This document shows positions 49,718-58,494 of a DNA stretch of 64,000 nucleotides, one piece after another (the stretch's first letter is position 1; every line of letters starts with the position of its first letter). The DNA lies in assembly GCF_040105385.1 (NCBI RefSeq), contig NZ_JBEDNQ010000001.1:558001-622000 (forward strand). Reading direction: 5' to 3'. This DNA is from Pseudonocardia nematodicida (GTDB lineage: Bacteria > Actinomycetota > Actinomycetes > Mycobacteriales > Pseudonocardiaceae). The translations under genes were made by a program, and so were the position numbers. The notes beneath the pieces are model-generated. The model ran no database searches. It saw only the letters and a list, made by a program, of their open reading frames with translations, and had not been told where the DNA came from.

Positions 49718-51070
49718 TCAGTCGGCCGGTGGGACGTTGTAGTTGTTGCGGAACAGGTTCGCCGGATCGTGGACCGCCTTCAGCCTCCGCAGGCCGGCGT
49801 AGGCGCCCTCCCCGTAGAGGGCGGCGACCCGGCGCGGGTCGTGCACCGTCACGTGGTTGGACGCGCTCGGGCTCTCCTCGACCAGTCCCGAGGCGTGCAG
49901 CGTCTCCCCGATCCGGCGCAGGATGTCGGTCTCGCGTGCGTCGTCGGCGGGATCGGTCCACATCTGGAGGACGACGAGCGCGACGCCCGGCGTCCGGGGC
50001 AGCACACTCCGCGGACCCGGAACGGGCGCCGGCGCGGTGCGCCACAGCTCCATCGCCGTGTTCGGACCGAACAGCGGCAGCAGCGAGAGCACGAGCTCCT
50101 GCTGCGTCTCGCGGTCACCGGCGAAAGGCAGGTGGACCAGGTCCCACAGGTGGCGGCCCCCGCGGTCGCCGCCGCCGTCGTCGAGCTGGTGCAGTAGCTC
50201 GACGTAGGACATCGTCGTGGTGTCGTCCCGCACGGGATCCGCGAACGTCCGCAGCCTGTCGATCTCCCGCGCCGCCGCGTCGGGCGGTCCGACGTGCCCC
50301 GGAAGGATCGTCACCGTGGGCGCCCCGTCGGCGTCGAGGCCGTACATGGTCTGCGGGAAGACGGCCTGCGATCCGTTCTCCATCAGGTCCCACGCGCCAC
50401 GGGTCGCCGCTGCCACGTCGGCGCCGGCGAAGGTCAGGCTGCCGCCGACCGTCTGCGCCGGGAGTGGGTGCAGGCGGATCTGCATGGCGGTCACGACGCC
50501 GAAGTTCGGGCCGGCGCCGCGCAGCGCCCAGAACAGCTCGGGCCGTTCGGTCTCCGAGACCCGCAGGACGTCACCGGCGGCAGTCACCAGCTCGAAGGCG
50601 ATCACGTTGTCGCTCGCATAGCCGTGCTGCGGGGTGAGGTACCCCTCGCCCGCACCCGTGGCCAGCCCGCCCAGACCGACGGTCGCCGTGACGCCGGTGA
50701 CCGGGACGAGCCCGTGCGACACGGTCTCGGACACGACGTCCCCGGCCCGGGCGCCGCCGCCTATCCAGGCCGAGCGGGCGGGGGCATCGACGAGCACCCA
50801 CCGCAGCCGGGTCAGGTCGATGACGATCCCGCCGTTGTTGCTGGCCCAGCCACCGAGTCCGTGACCGCCGCCGCGGACGGAGACCTCCAGCCCCTCGGCC
50901 TGCGCGTACCGGAGCGCCCTGCGGACGTCCGCGACCCCGGCACACCGGACGATCAGGGCGGGCTCGCCGACCAGTCTCTCGTTGAAGATCTGGCGGGCGG
51001 AGTCGAAGTCCGGGTCGCCGGGGCTCAGGATGTCGCCTCGCAGGTCGGCGAGTGCGCGATGTCGATGCAT
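49718..51070 (-). CDS. FAD-binding (BBE-like) oxidoreductase, 450 aa
   Basis: Berberine-bridge-enzyme-type flavoprotein of the PCMH FAD fold. VSVRGGGHGLGGWASNNGG (about 70-88) has the His that normally carries covalent FAD; the site of the second linkage (Cys in GxCxxVG) is replaced by TGVTATVGLGG, so at most a single covalent bond is expected. The C-terminal BBE tail is NLFRNNYNVPP. ATG 51070 has GAGG upstream. Family members oxidise alcohols, sugars or alkaloids with O2. No secretion signal is visible. A small inverted repeat lies before the start. Confidence 0.85.
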   Translation of the reverse strand: MHRHRALADLRGDILSPGDPDFDSARQIFNERLVGEPALIVRCAGVADVRRALRYAQAEGLEVSVRGGGHGLGGWASNNGGIVIDLTRLRWVLVDAPARSAWIGGGARAGDVVSETVSHGLVPVTGVTATVGLGGLATGAGEGYLTPQHGYASDNVIAFELVTAAGDVLRVSETERPELFWALRGAGPNFGVVTAMQIRLHPLPAQTVGGSLTFAGADVAAATRGAWDLMENGSQAVFPQTMYGLDADGAPTVTILPGHVGPPDAAAREIDRLRTFADPVRDDTTTMSYVELLHQLDDGGGDRGGRHLWDLVHLPFAGDRETQQELVLSLLPLFGPNTAMELWRTAPAPVPGPRSVLPRTPGVALVVLQMWTDPADDARETDILRRIGETLHASGLVEESPSASNHVTVHDPRRVAALYGEGAYAGLRRLKAVHDPANLFRNNYNVPPAD

Positions 51071-51080
51071 GTGGATCCAG

Positions 51081-51113
51081 CCTCTCGAACAGCGGTTGCA
51101 GGTTCTCGAGAGG
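51081..51113. promoter_or_regulatory. Possible operator upstream of the BBE-like gene
   Basis: CCTCTCG (51081-51087) and CGAGAGG (51107-51113) form an inverted repeat, with GAAC/GTTC half-sites just inside. It lies directly upstream of the minus-strand gene start (51070), within the 97-base gap to the BisC-like gene, where a dimeric repressor could act. Confidence 0.3.
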
Positions 51114-51167
51114 ATGATCAGAGATGAAGCACGGTCGAGGTCAATCCGTACGGCGCGGGCGAACCCG

Positions 51168-53459
51168 TCAGACCGGGGCGGTGTGCGCGGTGACGTCCGG
51201 CGGGTCGTGCGGATACGGCGAGACCGCCACGGCGCACAGCTGCCCCGTGCACCCCTGCGCCAGGCTCGACGACCCCCGGTCCCGGGTGACGGCGTTCGGG
51301 TTGCCGTGCACGCACAGCCCGTCGTCGCCGAGCTCGGGCCGCTCCGGGTCGGGATGCGGATCCCACCAGGCCCCGGTCGGCAGCTGCACGACGCCCGGGC
51401 GGATGTCGTCGGACAGCCGGGCCGCGGCGAGGCAGGCGCCGCGGTCGTTGTGGATCCGGACGACGTCGCCGTCGCCGATCCCGAGGGCGGCCGCGTCATC
51501 GGGGTGGATCCGGACGACCTCGCGCCCGGAGCGCTTGGCCCCCGCGGAGTGCGCGCCGAAGTCCAGCTGCGAGTGCAGCCGGGTCGCCGGCTGGTTGGAC
51601 ACCAGCCAGAACGGGTGCCGCGCGTCGGGGGCCTCGGTGGGTTCCAGCCAGGCCGGGTGCCCGGGGTGGTCGGCCAGCCCGTGCCGGGCGATCGTCTCCG
51701 ACCCGACCTGGATCCGGCCGGACGGGGTCGGCAGCGGGTGCGCCGCCGGGTCGGCGCGGAACCGGGCGAGCATGCCGCCGTCGTCCGGGCGCTGGGGCAG
51801 GACCAGCTCGCCGGCCGCCCAGAACTCCTCGAAGTCCGGGGCGGGCTCACCGCGGTCGGCCAGCGCCTTGCGGGTCCGGTCGTACATGTGCACGAGCCAC
51901 TCGTGGGCGGTGCGGTTCTCGGTGAACGCCTCCCGGTGGCCGAGCCGGTCGGCGAGGTCGGCGTACACGTCGTAGTCGTTGCGGGCCTGCCCGTGCGGGG
52001 GCACCAGCTGCTTCATCGCGACCAGCAGCGGGTCGGAGCTGGTCGCACCCATGTCGTCGCGCTCCAGCGTCGTGGTCGAGGGCAGCACGACGTCCGCGTG
52101 CCGGGCCGTGGAGGTCCACATCGGATCGTGCACGACGAAGGTGTCCAGCTCGGCGACGGCGCGGCGCATCCGGCGCAGGTCCTGGTGGTGGTGGAACGGG
52201 TTGCCCCCGGCCCACCACGCCATCCGCACGTGCGGGTAGGTGTGCTCGGCGCCGTCGTAGGCGTAGCGCTCCCCCGGGTGCAGCAGCATGTCCGCGACCC
52301 GGGCGACCGGGATGAACGAGGTCACCGGGTTCGGGACACGGGAGTACGTCGGGACCGGGACCGCGTTGCGCGGGCGACCGTAGTGTCCCAGCGAGCCGAG
52401 ACCGTAGTTGAACCCGGCGCCGGGCCGTCCGACCTGGCCGAGCACCGCGGCCAGCGCCGTCCCGCCCCACACCGGCTGCTCGCCGTGCTCGGCGCGCTGC
52501 AGCGACTGGGCGACGGTGACCAGGGTGCGGCCGTAGGCGATCCGCCAGGCCAGCTCGCGGATGGTGCCGGCGTCGATCCCGGTGATCGCCGCCGCCCACT
52601 CGGCGTCCTTGACCGGCGCGGCGAACAGGTACTCGCGCAGCCGCTCCCAGCCGTCGCAGTGCGAGGCGAGGAACTCGGCGTCGTGCCGCCCCTCGGCGAC
52701 GACGGTGTGCATCAGCGCCAGCATCAGCGCGACGTCGGTACCGGGCCGGATCGGCAGCCAGGTGGCGTCGACCTCCTCCGGCAGGTCCGGGCGCAGCGGG
52801 CTGACCAGCACGAACACCGCACCGCGGTCGCGGGCCGCGCGCATCGCACCGCGCTCGACGTGCCGGCTCACCCCGCCGGCGGCGATCGCGGAGTTCTTCA
52901 GCGCCATCCCGCCGAACGCCAGCACCGTGTCCGTGTGCGCGGCGACCTGGTCCCAGGACACGGCGTAGCGGGTGACGGCGTCGAAGGTGCCCAGGATCTG
53001 CGGGAGAATCACCTCGGCCGCGCCGCCGGAGTAGGTGTTGACCGAACGGGTGTAGCCGCCGGTCACCGCGAGGAACCGGTGCAGCTGCCCCTGCGCGTGG
53101 TGGAACCGCCCGGCCGAGGCCCAGCCGTAGGAGCCGCCGTAGACGGCCTCGTCGCCGTAGGTGGTCCGGACCCGCTGCGTCTCCTCGGCGAGCCGGTCCA
53201 GCACCGCGTCCCAGGAGACGGTCAGGTACCCGTCGCGGCCGCGAGCGGGGTCCCGGCCGGGGCCGCGCTCCCACCAGCCGCGCCGCACCGCGGGCGCCGC
53301 CACCCGCGCGGGGTGCGCCACCGCCGCCGGGATGTTGTCGAGCACCGGGGACGGATCGGGGTCGCCGGGGTGCGGGCGCACCCGTAGCCGGGTCCCGTCG
53401 TAGTCGGCGGAGAACACGCCCCAGTGAGCGCTGTGGGATTTCGCCTCTGTCTCGGTCAC
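51168..53459 (-). CDS. Molybdopterin oxidoreductase, BisC/DMSO-reductase type, 763 aa
   Basis: Mo-bisMGD enzyme of the biotin sulfoxide/TMAO/DMSO reductase group. The Mo ligand region is GGSYGWASAGRFHHAQ with Ser110, the ligand type of that subfamily. There is no N-terminal Fe4S4 cysteine motif. GGNPFHHHQ and PFWLVSNQPATRLHSQLDFG are later cofactor-binding blocks, and the C-terminal GIGDGDVVRIHNDRGAC is the MGD domain. No Tat signal is visible, so it is probably cytoplasmic like BisC. GTG start. No dedicated maturation or electron-transfer gene is adjacent. The natural substrate is an S- or N-oxide, inferred from family. Confidence 0.9.
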   Translation of the reverse strand: MTETEAKSHSAHWGVFSADYDGTRLRVRPHPGDPDPSPVLDNIPAAVAHPARVAAPAVRRGWWERGPGRDPARGRDGYLTVSWDAVLDRLAEETQRVRTTYGDEAVYGGSYGWASAGRFHHAQGQLHRFLAVTGGYTRSVNTYSGGAAEVILPQILGTFDAVTRYAVSWDQVAAHTDTVLAFGGMALKNSAIAAGGVSRHVERGAMRAARDRGAVFVLVSPLRPDLPEEVDATWLPIRPGTDVALMLALMHTVVAEGRHDAEFLASHCDGWERLREYLFAAPVKDAEWAAAITGIDAGTIRELAWRIAYGRTLVTVAQSLQRAEHGEQPVWGGTALAAVLGQVGRPGAGFNYGLGSLGHYGRPRNAVPVPTYSRVPNPVTSFIPVARVADMLLHPGERYAYDGAEHTYPHVRMAWWAGGNPFHHHQDLRRMRRAVAELDTFVVHDPMWTSTARHADVVLPSTTTLERDDMGATSSDPLLVAMKQLVPPHGQARNDYDVYADLADRLGHREAFTENRTAHEWLVHMYDRTRKALADRGEPAPDFEEFWAAGELVLPQRPDDGGMLARFRADPAAHPLPTPSGRIQVGSETIARHGLADHPGHPAWLEPTEAPDARHPFWLVSNQPATRLHSQLDFGAHSAGAKRSGREVVRIHPDDAAALGIGDGDVVRIHNDRGACLAAARLSDDIRPGVVQLPTGAWWDPHPDPERPELGDDGLCVHGNPNAVTRDRGSSSLAQGCTGQLCAVAVSPYPHDPPDVTAHTAPV

Positions 53460-53522
53460 CGATCACCACGCTAGTCGCGCCGGTCGGGGTTGTGCACGCG
53501 TCCACCCGGGAATCCCGCCCGG

Positions 53523-54038
53523 GTGACGACCTCCGCCGAGCTGCTCACCGACCACTTCGGGCGCGTCCGGGAGCTGGTGCACGACGTCGTGGACGGGCTG
53601 TCCCCCGACGACCTCGCCCGCCGTCCGGACTCCGCCGGGGCGCCCGGCAATCCGATCGGCTGGCTGGTGTGGCACCTGCTGCGCGTGCAGGACGACCACG
53701 TGGCCGAGGCCTTCGGCACCGCGCAGGTCTGGACCGACGACGGCTGGGCGGACCGGTTCGCGCTGGACCTCCCCGACACCGACACCGGGTTCGGCCACAC
53801 GGCCGACGAGGTCGCCGCCGTCCGGACCTCCGCGGAGCTACTGGCCGGCTACGGCGACGCGGTACACGATCGGACCGTGTCCCTGGTGAAGGACGTCTCC
53901 GACGACGACCTGTCCCGCATCCTGCCCGCCACCTGGGGTGACGGCGTCTCGCTCGGCGTGCGGCTGGTCAGCGTGGTGGGCGACGACCTGCAGCACGCCG
54001 GCCAGGCCGCCTACCTGCGCGGCCTGCTGGGGCTGTAG
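53523..54038 (+). CDS. DinB/DUF664-like (mycothiol-transferase-type) protein, 171 aa
   Basis: Four-helix DinB-like fold: TSAELLTDHFGRVRELVHDVV, then IGWLVWHLLRVQDDHVAEAFG with metal-binding His residues and a third near the C-terminus in GDDLQHAGQAAYLRGLLGL. The His triad is as in mycothiol-dependent DUF664/DinB transferases and isomerases of actinobacteria. GTG 53523 is the start; a frame 11 codons longer exists without support. Divergent from the BisC-like gene across 63 bases. It may transfer mycothiol to an electrophile or detoxify; the substrate is unknown. Confidence 0.82.
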   Translation: MTTSAELLTDHFGRVRELVHDVVDGLSPDDLARRPDSAGAPGNPIGWLVWHLLRVQDDHVAEAFGTAQVWTDDGWADRFALDLPDTDTGFGHTADEVAAVRTSAELLAGYGDAVHDRTVSLVKDVSDDDLSRILPATWGDGVSLGVRLVSVVGDDLQHAGQAAYLRGLLGL

Positions 54039-54153
54039 GTCCGTCCGCGCACCCCGCGACGTTCCCGCACCGGCCGCAGTCCGTGAACCGGTCCACACCG
54101 GGGTGCGAGGACGGCCACCGCTCGCGTCCGGGCCGAGGCCTAGGGTGGTTCCG

Positions 54154-55080
54154 ATGTCCGCCCCCGCCCCCGCTCACGTCCCCGACCTCGGCGCACTCGC
54201 CCTGCTGGTCGCCGTCGCCCGCACCGGTGGGCTCCAGGCCGCCGGCCGGGAGCTCGGCATGACCACCCAGGCCGCGACGGCCCGGATCCGTACCGTCGAG
54301 AAGCTCGTCGGCGCGCCCGTGCTGGAACGGGACCGGCGCGGCCGCCGGGCCGGCCGGCTCACCGCGCGCGGCGCGCTGCTGGTCGACTGGGCGGGCCCGG
54401 TGCTGGACGCCGCCCGGGACCTCGACGCCGCCGTCGCGGCGCTGCGCGAGCCCGGGCCGGGCGACGACACGGTCGTCGTCGCGCCCGCGCCGACGGCCGC
54501 CGAGTACCTGGTGCCGCGCTGGTTGGTGGAGCTGCGCGACGGCCCCGGCGGAGAGATCGTGCTGCTCGACGCCGACGACCCGGCCACCGCGGTCCGCGAC
54601 GGCCGGGCCGCGGTCGGCGTGGTCGAGACCGCCGAACCGACCGACGGGCTGCACGTCGCGACCGTCGCGACCGACGAGCTGGTGGCGCTCGTCGCGCCCG
54701 GTCACCCGTGGGCCGGCGGGGCCGGGATCGACGCCGCCGAGCTGGCCGCGACGCCGCTGGTCACCCGCCGGGCGGGCACCGGCGCGCGGCCGGCCGTCGA
54801 CGCCGTCCTGGCCGCCGTCCCCGGGAACGGGCCCGCCGCACCGGCGCGGGAGCTCGCCGCCAACTCCGCGGTGCTCGCCGCGGTCCGCGGCGGGGACGGG
54901 CCGGCGGTACTCCCCCGGCTCGCCGCGGCCGCCGACCTGGCCGCCGGCACGCTGGTCGAGGTGCCGGTGCGCGGGGTGGACCTGACCCGGGAGATCCGCG
55001 CGGTGTGGCCGGAGGGCACCTCGCCCCGCGGCACCGCCCGGGACCTGCTGCGGATCGCCACCGGCGGCCGGATCCGCTGA
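54154..55080 (+). CDS. LysR-family transcriptional regulator, 308 aa
   Basis: N-terminal winged HTH with TGGLQAAGRELGMTTQAATARIRTVEKLVGAPVLERDRR, reading as LysR although the recognition helix is atypically Thr/Ala rich (MTTQAATARI rather than SQPAVSRQI). The periplasmic-binding-like effector domain follows (VVVAPAPTAAEYLVPRWL; GVVETAEPTDGLHVATVATDELVALVAPGHPWAG). ATG 54154. It converges with the crcB pair (stops ten bases apart) and is 115 bases after the DinB-like gene. No divergent target is present, so its regulon is unclear. Confidence 0.85.
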   Translation: MSAPAPAHVPDLGALALLVAVARTGGLQAAGRELGMTTQAATARIRTVEKLVGAPVLERDRRGRRAGRLTARGALLVDWAGPVLDAARDLDAAVAALREPGPGDDTVVVAPAPTAAEYLVPRWLVELRDGPGGEIVLLDADDPATAVRDGRAAVGVVETAEPTDGLHVATVATDELVALVAPGHPWAGGAGIDAAELAATPLVTRRAGTGARPAVDAVLAAVPGNGPAAPARELAANSAVLAAVRGGDGPAVLPRLAAAADLAAGTLVEVPVRGVDLTREIRAVWPEGTSPRGTARDLLRIATGGRIR

Positions 55081-55090
55081 GCGGGAAGCC

Positions 55091-55480
55091 TCAACCGCCT
55101 CCGGCGAGCAGCGTGACCAGCCCGTATCCGGTCAGCCCCGCGCTCACCCCGGCCAGCACGCTCACCGTCGCGTACCCGGTCGCGAGCAGCGCACGGCCGC
55201 GTTCGAGCAACGAGACCATCTCCCAGCCGAAGGTGCTGTAGGTGGTCAGTGCGCCGCACAACCCGGTCCCCAGCAGGGCCGCGGTCGCCGGGCCGACGGT
55301 GGGACCGAGCAGCGGGACGGCCGCCACCACGGCACCGAGCAGCAGCGACCCGGCGACGTTGACCAGCCAGGTGCCCCACGGGAACGCGGTGGCCCGGCGG
55401 GCCCTCAGCTCGGCGTCGACCAGGTAGCGCAGCGGCGCACCCACCGCGGCGCCCACCGCCACCAGCAGCGCGGTCACCAC
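55091..55480 (-). CDS. crcB: Fluoride exporter CrcB/Fluc subunit 1, 129 aa
   Basis: Four-helix Fluc channel subunit: GAPLRYLVDAEL, FPWGTWLVNVAGSLLLG (conserved Asn) and CGALTTYSTFGWEMVSL with the TT-STF block that lines the pore. It is the second of two overlapping crcB genes; each codes a half-channel and together they probably form a heterodimer exporting F-. It overlaps the upstream crcB by seven bases and is last in the marR-MFS-crcB-crcB unit. It lacks room for a fluoride riboswitch. Confidence is high for the family, lower for heterodimer formation. Confidence 0.93.
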   Translation of the reverse strand: MVTALLVAVGAAVGAPLRYLVDAELRARRATAFPWGTWLVNVAGSLLLGAVVAAVPLLGPTVGPATAALLGTGLCGALTTYSTFGWEMVSLLERGRALLATGYATVSVLAGVSAGLTGYGLVTLLAGGG

Positions 55481-55878
55481 CGGGCCCCCGCCACGACCCG
55501 GGTGGCCCGCGCGCCGACGGCGGTGGCGACGACGGCCAGCAGCGGCGTGGCCACCATCAGCGCCAGCGCGGCCGGCACCGGCAGGTCACCGGTGCCGACG
55601 TCGGTGGCGTAGGTGGAGAACGTCGTGTACCCGCCCAGCACGCCCACCCCGAGGGCGGGCCGCGCCAGCGGATGGACCCGCTCCCGCTCGGTGACCAGCA
55701 CCATCAGCACGCCCATCAGCAGGCAGCCGGTGACGTTGATCAGCAGGGTGGCCCACGGCACCGCCGGGCCGACCAGGGCCAGCAGGTAGCGGGTCTCGGC
55801 GCCGACGACGCCGCCGGCCGCGACCGCGCCGAGCACCGCAGGCCGCCCCGGCCCGGCGCCGCTCTCCCCCGGGCTCAC
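55474..55878 (-). CDS. crcB: Fluoride exporter CrcB/Fluc subunit 2, 134 aa
   Basis: Second Fluc subunit: GAETRYLLALVGPAVPWATLLINVTGCLLMG and GGYTTFSTYATDVG match the conserved Asn and TTFST pore elements. Helices are similar to subunit 1 but the pair is not identical, so a dual-topology heterodimer is expected rather than gene duplication noise. Start overlaps the MFS stop by four bases and its own end overlaps subunit 1, giving tightly coupled translation. The N-terminal tail before the first helix is longer than in subunit 1. Confidence 0.93.
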   Translation of the reverse strand: MSPGESGAGPGRPAVLGAVAAGGVVGAETRYLLALVGPAVPWATLLINVTGCLLMGVLMVLVTERERVHPLARPALGVGVLGGYTTFSTYATDVGTGDLPVPAALALMVATPLLAVVATAVGARATRVVAGARW

Positions 55879-57269
55879 CGGGCCCGATCCCGCGCAGCCC
55901 GGTCCCGCCGCGAACGCTCACCCGGTGTGGCAACGCGCACGCGACCGCGTGAGCGTTCGACAGACCGATGAGCGTCCTCGGGGCGGGGTCCGGTCGTGGT
56001 GGCCGGTGGGGTGGGGGCGGACGTGGTGGAGGCGGCTCGTCGGGCGGCGGGCCAGCCGATGGCGGCGGCGACCAGGCAGGCCAGCGCGCCGAGGGCCAGG
56101 CCGCCGCGCCCACCGAACTGCTGGCTCACCCACCCGGCGACCGGACCGCCGATCGGCGTCGACCCGAGGAACGCCACCGACCACAGCGCCATCACCCGGC
56201 CCCGCATGTGCGGCGCCGAGGCCAGCTGCAGGGTGCTGTTCCCGCCCGCCATGAACGCGACGCTGGCCATCCCGACCAGGCCCATCGCCAGCAGCGCGAC
56301 CCACAGCGTCGGGGCGAGGGCGGCCAGGCCCAGCGCGGCGCCGAACCACAGCGAGGTCCGCACCAGCGCGGGCAGCCCGGTGCGGCCGCGCCCGGCCACC
56401 ACCAGCCCGCCGACGACGGCGCCGACCCCCATCGCGCCGGTCAGCCACCCGTAGGTGCCGGCGTCGCCGCCGAAGGTCTGCGAGGCCACGACCGGCAGCA
56501 CCACCGGGAACTCGTAGGCCAGGCAGCCGATCAATCCCATCATCAGCAGCGGGAGCAGCAGCTCGGTGTTCCCGCGGACGTAGGAGAAGCCCTCGCGCAG
56601 CTGGCCCGGCGCGCGCGGGGTGGGCGCGGTCGGCGTCAGCGCGGAGACGTCCAGGCGCAGCAGCGAGCTCACCACCGCGACGAAGCTGACCGCGTTCAGC
56701 AGGAAGCACACGCCGGTGCCGCCGGCCACGATCACCACGCCCGCGATCGCCGGGCCGACGGCGCGGGCCGCGTTGACGAGCACGGAGTTGAGGCTGACCG
56801 CGTTCCGCAGGTCGTCGGGTCCGACCAGCTCGTGCACGAACGTCTGTCGGGCCGGGTTCTCGAAGGCCTTGTTCAGCCCGAGTACGGCGGCGAGGACGTA
56901 GACGTGCCAGAGCGCGATGGTGCCGGTGAGGGTGAGGACGGCGAGCGCCAGCGCCTGCACGCCCATCATCGCCTGCAGCCCGATCATCAGCCGCCGCCGG
57001 TCGAGCCGGTCCACCCACACCCCGGCGTACGGGCCGAGCAGCAGCGTCGGCAGGGTCTGCACGGCGACCACCGTGCCCAGCACGGTGGCGGACCCGGTGA
57101 GCTCGTAGACCAGCCAGGACTGGGCCACGGACTGCATCCAGGTCCCGATCAGCGAGATCGACTGCCCGCCGAACCACAGCCGGTAGTTGCGCCCGTTCAG
57201 CGCGGCGAAGGTGCGGTCGGTGAAGCCGCGGACCGCACCGGCCACCCGGCCTCCGGCGGCCCGGCTCAC
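55875..57269 (-). CDS. MFS transporter of the EntS/MFS_3 type, 464 aa
   Basis: Twelve-helix efflux-type major facilitator. The N-terminus reads FAALNGRNYRLWFGGQSISLIGTWMQSVAQSWLVYELTG in stretches typical of EntS-like proteins; GVWVDRLDRRRLMIGLQAM carries the loop 2-3 motif. The C-terminal tail is cytoplasmic and Arg-rich. GTG start overlaps the marR stop by four bases, and its stop overlaps crcB by four. Its regulator is the preceding MarR protein with an operator in the promoter. The exported compound is unknown; the family moves siderophores and drugs. The link with fluoride exporters is unusual. Confidence 0.88.
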   Translation of the reverse strand: MSRAAGGRVAGAVRGFTDRTFAALNGRNYRLWFGGQSISLIGTWMQSVAQSWLVYELTGSATVLGTVVAVQTLPTLLLGPYAGVWVDRLDRRRLMIGLQAMMGVQALALAVLTLTGTIALWHVYVLAAVLGLNKAFENPARQTFVHELVGPDDLRNAVSLNSVLVNAARAVGPAIAGVVIVAGGTGVCFLLNAVSFVAVVSSLLRLDVSALTPTAPTPRAPGQLREGFSYVRGNTELLLPLLMMGLIGCLAYEFPVVLPVVASQTFGGDAGTYGWLTGAMGVGAVVGGLVVAGRGRTGLPALVRTSLWFGAALGLAALAPTLWVALLAMGLVGMASVAFMAGGNSTLQLASAPHMRGRVMALWSVAFLGSTPIGGPVAGWVSQQFGGRGGLALGALACLVAAAIGWPAARRAASTTSAPTPPATTTGPRPEDAHRSVERSRGRVRVATPGERSRRDRAARDRAR

Positions 57270-57721
57270 CGCCCGGTCCCGGCCGGCTCGTCGCGCAGCG
57301 ACGACGCCAGCGCCTCCAGTGCGGGCAGGGCCGCGCGCAGGCCCTCGGCGTGCCCGCCGGGCAGGCCGTCGACGTGCGCGGCGAGCAGCCGGGTGCGTTC
57401 CGCCCGCTGGCGGTGGTGCTCGGCCAGCCCCTGCTCGGTGGCCGCGACCCGGATCGCGCGACCGTCGTCCGGGTCGGTGTCGCGCATCAGGAGGCCAGCG
57501 GCCGCCAGCTTGCCGGCCAGCCGGGACAGCATCGTCGGGTTGAGCCCCTCGATGGCCGCGAGCTCACCCATCCCGATCGGCCCGCGCACGGCCACCGTGC
57601 CGAGCACCGAGACCTGGGTCCGGGTGAGTTCCTCGCCGCGGGAGTGCCGGTCCAGGCCACGGCCGATCCGGGCCAGGGCGACCCGGAGCCGGGCCAGGTC
57701 GTCGGAGTCCAGGCCGCTCAT
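57266..57721 (-). CDS. MarR-family regulator of the MFS-crcB operon, 151 aa
   Basis: MarR winged helix: LTRTQVSVLGTVAVRGPIGMGELAAIEGLNPTMLSRLAGKL, and the wing DPDDGRAIRVAATEQG. ATG 57721 has GGGAG upstream. It is the first gene of a four-gene minus-strand operon with MFS and two crcB genes, each joined by short overlaps. A perfect TGCTTGCC-N4-GGCAAGCA palindrome stands 16 bases before its start, the expected site for autorepression. Ligand unknown; loss of binding would derepress the efflux operon. Confidence 0.9.
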   Translation of the reverse strand: MSGLDSDDLARLRVALARIGRGLDRHSRGEELTRTQVSVLGTVAVRGPIGMGELAAIEGLNPTMLSRLAGKLAAAGLLMRDTDPDDGRAIRVAATEQGLAEHHRQRAERTRLLAAHVDGLPGGHAEGLRAALPALEALASSLRDEPAGTGR

Positions 57722-57737
57722 CGCGCGCTCCCGTCGT

Positions 57738-57757
57738 TGCTTGCCTTCAGGCAAGCA
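57738..57757. promoter_or_regulatory. MarR operator, palindrome TGCTTGCC-TTCA-GGCAAGCA
   Basis: Perfect 8-bp arms (57738-57745 and 57750-57757) around TTCA. The core TTGCC-N4-GGCAA resembles operators of MarR-family efflux regulators in actinomycetes. It lies directly upstream of the marR-MFS-crcB operon, where it would cover the promoter. Confidence 0.7.
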
Positions 57758-57837
57758 TACGCCCGAGCGTTGCGCGGTGAGACAGCAGCGGCAGGGATCC
57801 CGGAGGAACGAGCACCGCGGGCCGGGCGGCCCCGCGC

Positions 57838-58365
57838 TCAGCCCGTGGGCGCGGGCTGCCCGCCGGGGGCCGCATCGCCCGCCGGAGCGCCTGCGTCGAC
57901 GTCGTCGTCGTCGGCCGGGCGGTCGCCCCGCAACCGTGCCGCCAGCCGCTGCAGGTCGTCGCGCAGCCGGAACAGCTCGTCGATACCCATCCCGGTCGAA
58001 GCGATGACCCGCTCCTGCGCCACCAGCGCCTGCTCGCGCAGCGCCCGGCCGTCGGCGGTCACCGAGACCTGCACGGTCCGCTCGTCGTCGGGCCGGCGGG
58101 AGCGCGTGATGAGGCCGCGCTTCTCCAGCCGGTGCAGCATCGGCGACAGCGTGCCGCTGTCGAGGTACATCCGCTCCCCGAGCTCGCGTTGCGGGACCGA
58201 GTCCTCGGCCCAGAGCACCAGCAGCGCGGCGTACTGGCTGTAGGTCAGGCCGATCAGGTCGAGCACCGGCCGGTAGCAGCCCGTCATGGCCCGGGAGGCC
58301 GAGTGCAACGCGAAGCAGAGCTGCTCGTCGAGGGCCAGCGGCGCAACCGTTCCGGGCTGTTCCAT
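57838..58365 (-). CDS. ohrR: OhrR-like organic-peroxide-sensing MarR regulator, 175 aa
   Basis: The N-terminus ALDEQLCFALHSASRAMTGCY keeps the reactive peroxide-sensing Cys (Cys17) in the OhrR context QLCF. The DNA-binding region is LTYSQYAALLVLWAEDSVPQRELGERMYLDSGTLSPMLHRLE, nearly diagnostic for OhrR. One-cysteine OhrR proteins are inactivated by mixed disulfide or overoxidation of that Cys. The C-terminal 30 residues are a low-complexity Asp/Ala/Pro-rich tail. The usual ohr peroxidase gene is not adjacent. It is divergent from a broken deaminase gene. The start is ATG 58365. Confidence 0.88.
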   Translation of the reverse strand: MEQPGTVAPLALDEQLCFALHSASRAMTGCYRPVLDLIGLTYSQYAALLVLWAEDSVPQRELGERMYLDSGTLSPMLHRLEKRGLITRSRRPDDERTVQVSVTADGRALREQALVAQERVIASTGMGIDELFRLRDDLQRLAARLRGDRPADDDDVDAGAPAGDAAPGGQPAPTG

Positions 58366-58494
58366 CCGGACAGCGTAAATCGTCCTGCCCGAACGTCCAG
58401 TAGCTCCCGTCGCACGCACCACGGTGCACACCCGCACGGACGTGGGACCGTGCTCCGGGCGGCGCAGCGAGCGGCGCCGGAGAGGGGCACGACG

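Noticed and set aside
55879..57837. Fluoride riboswitch before the crcB genes
   Set aside because: The crcB starts lie inside or against upstream coding sequence; no leader is available.
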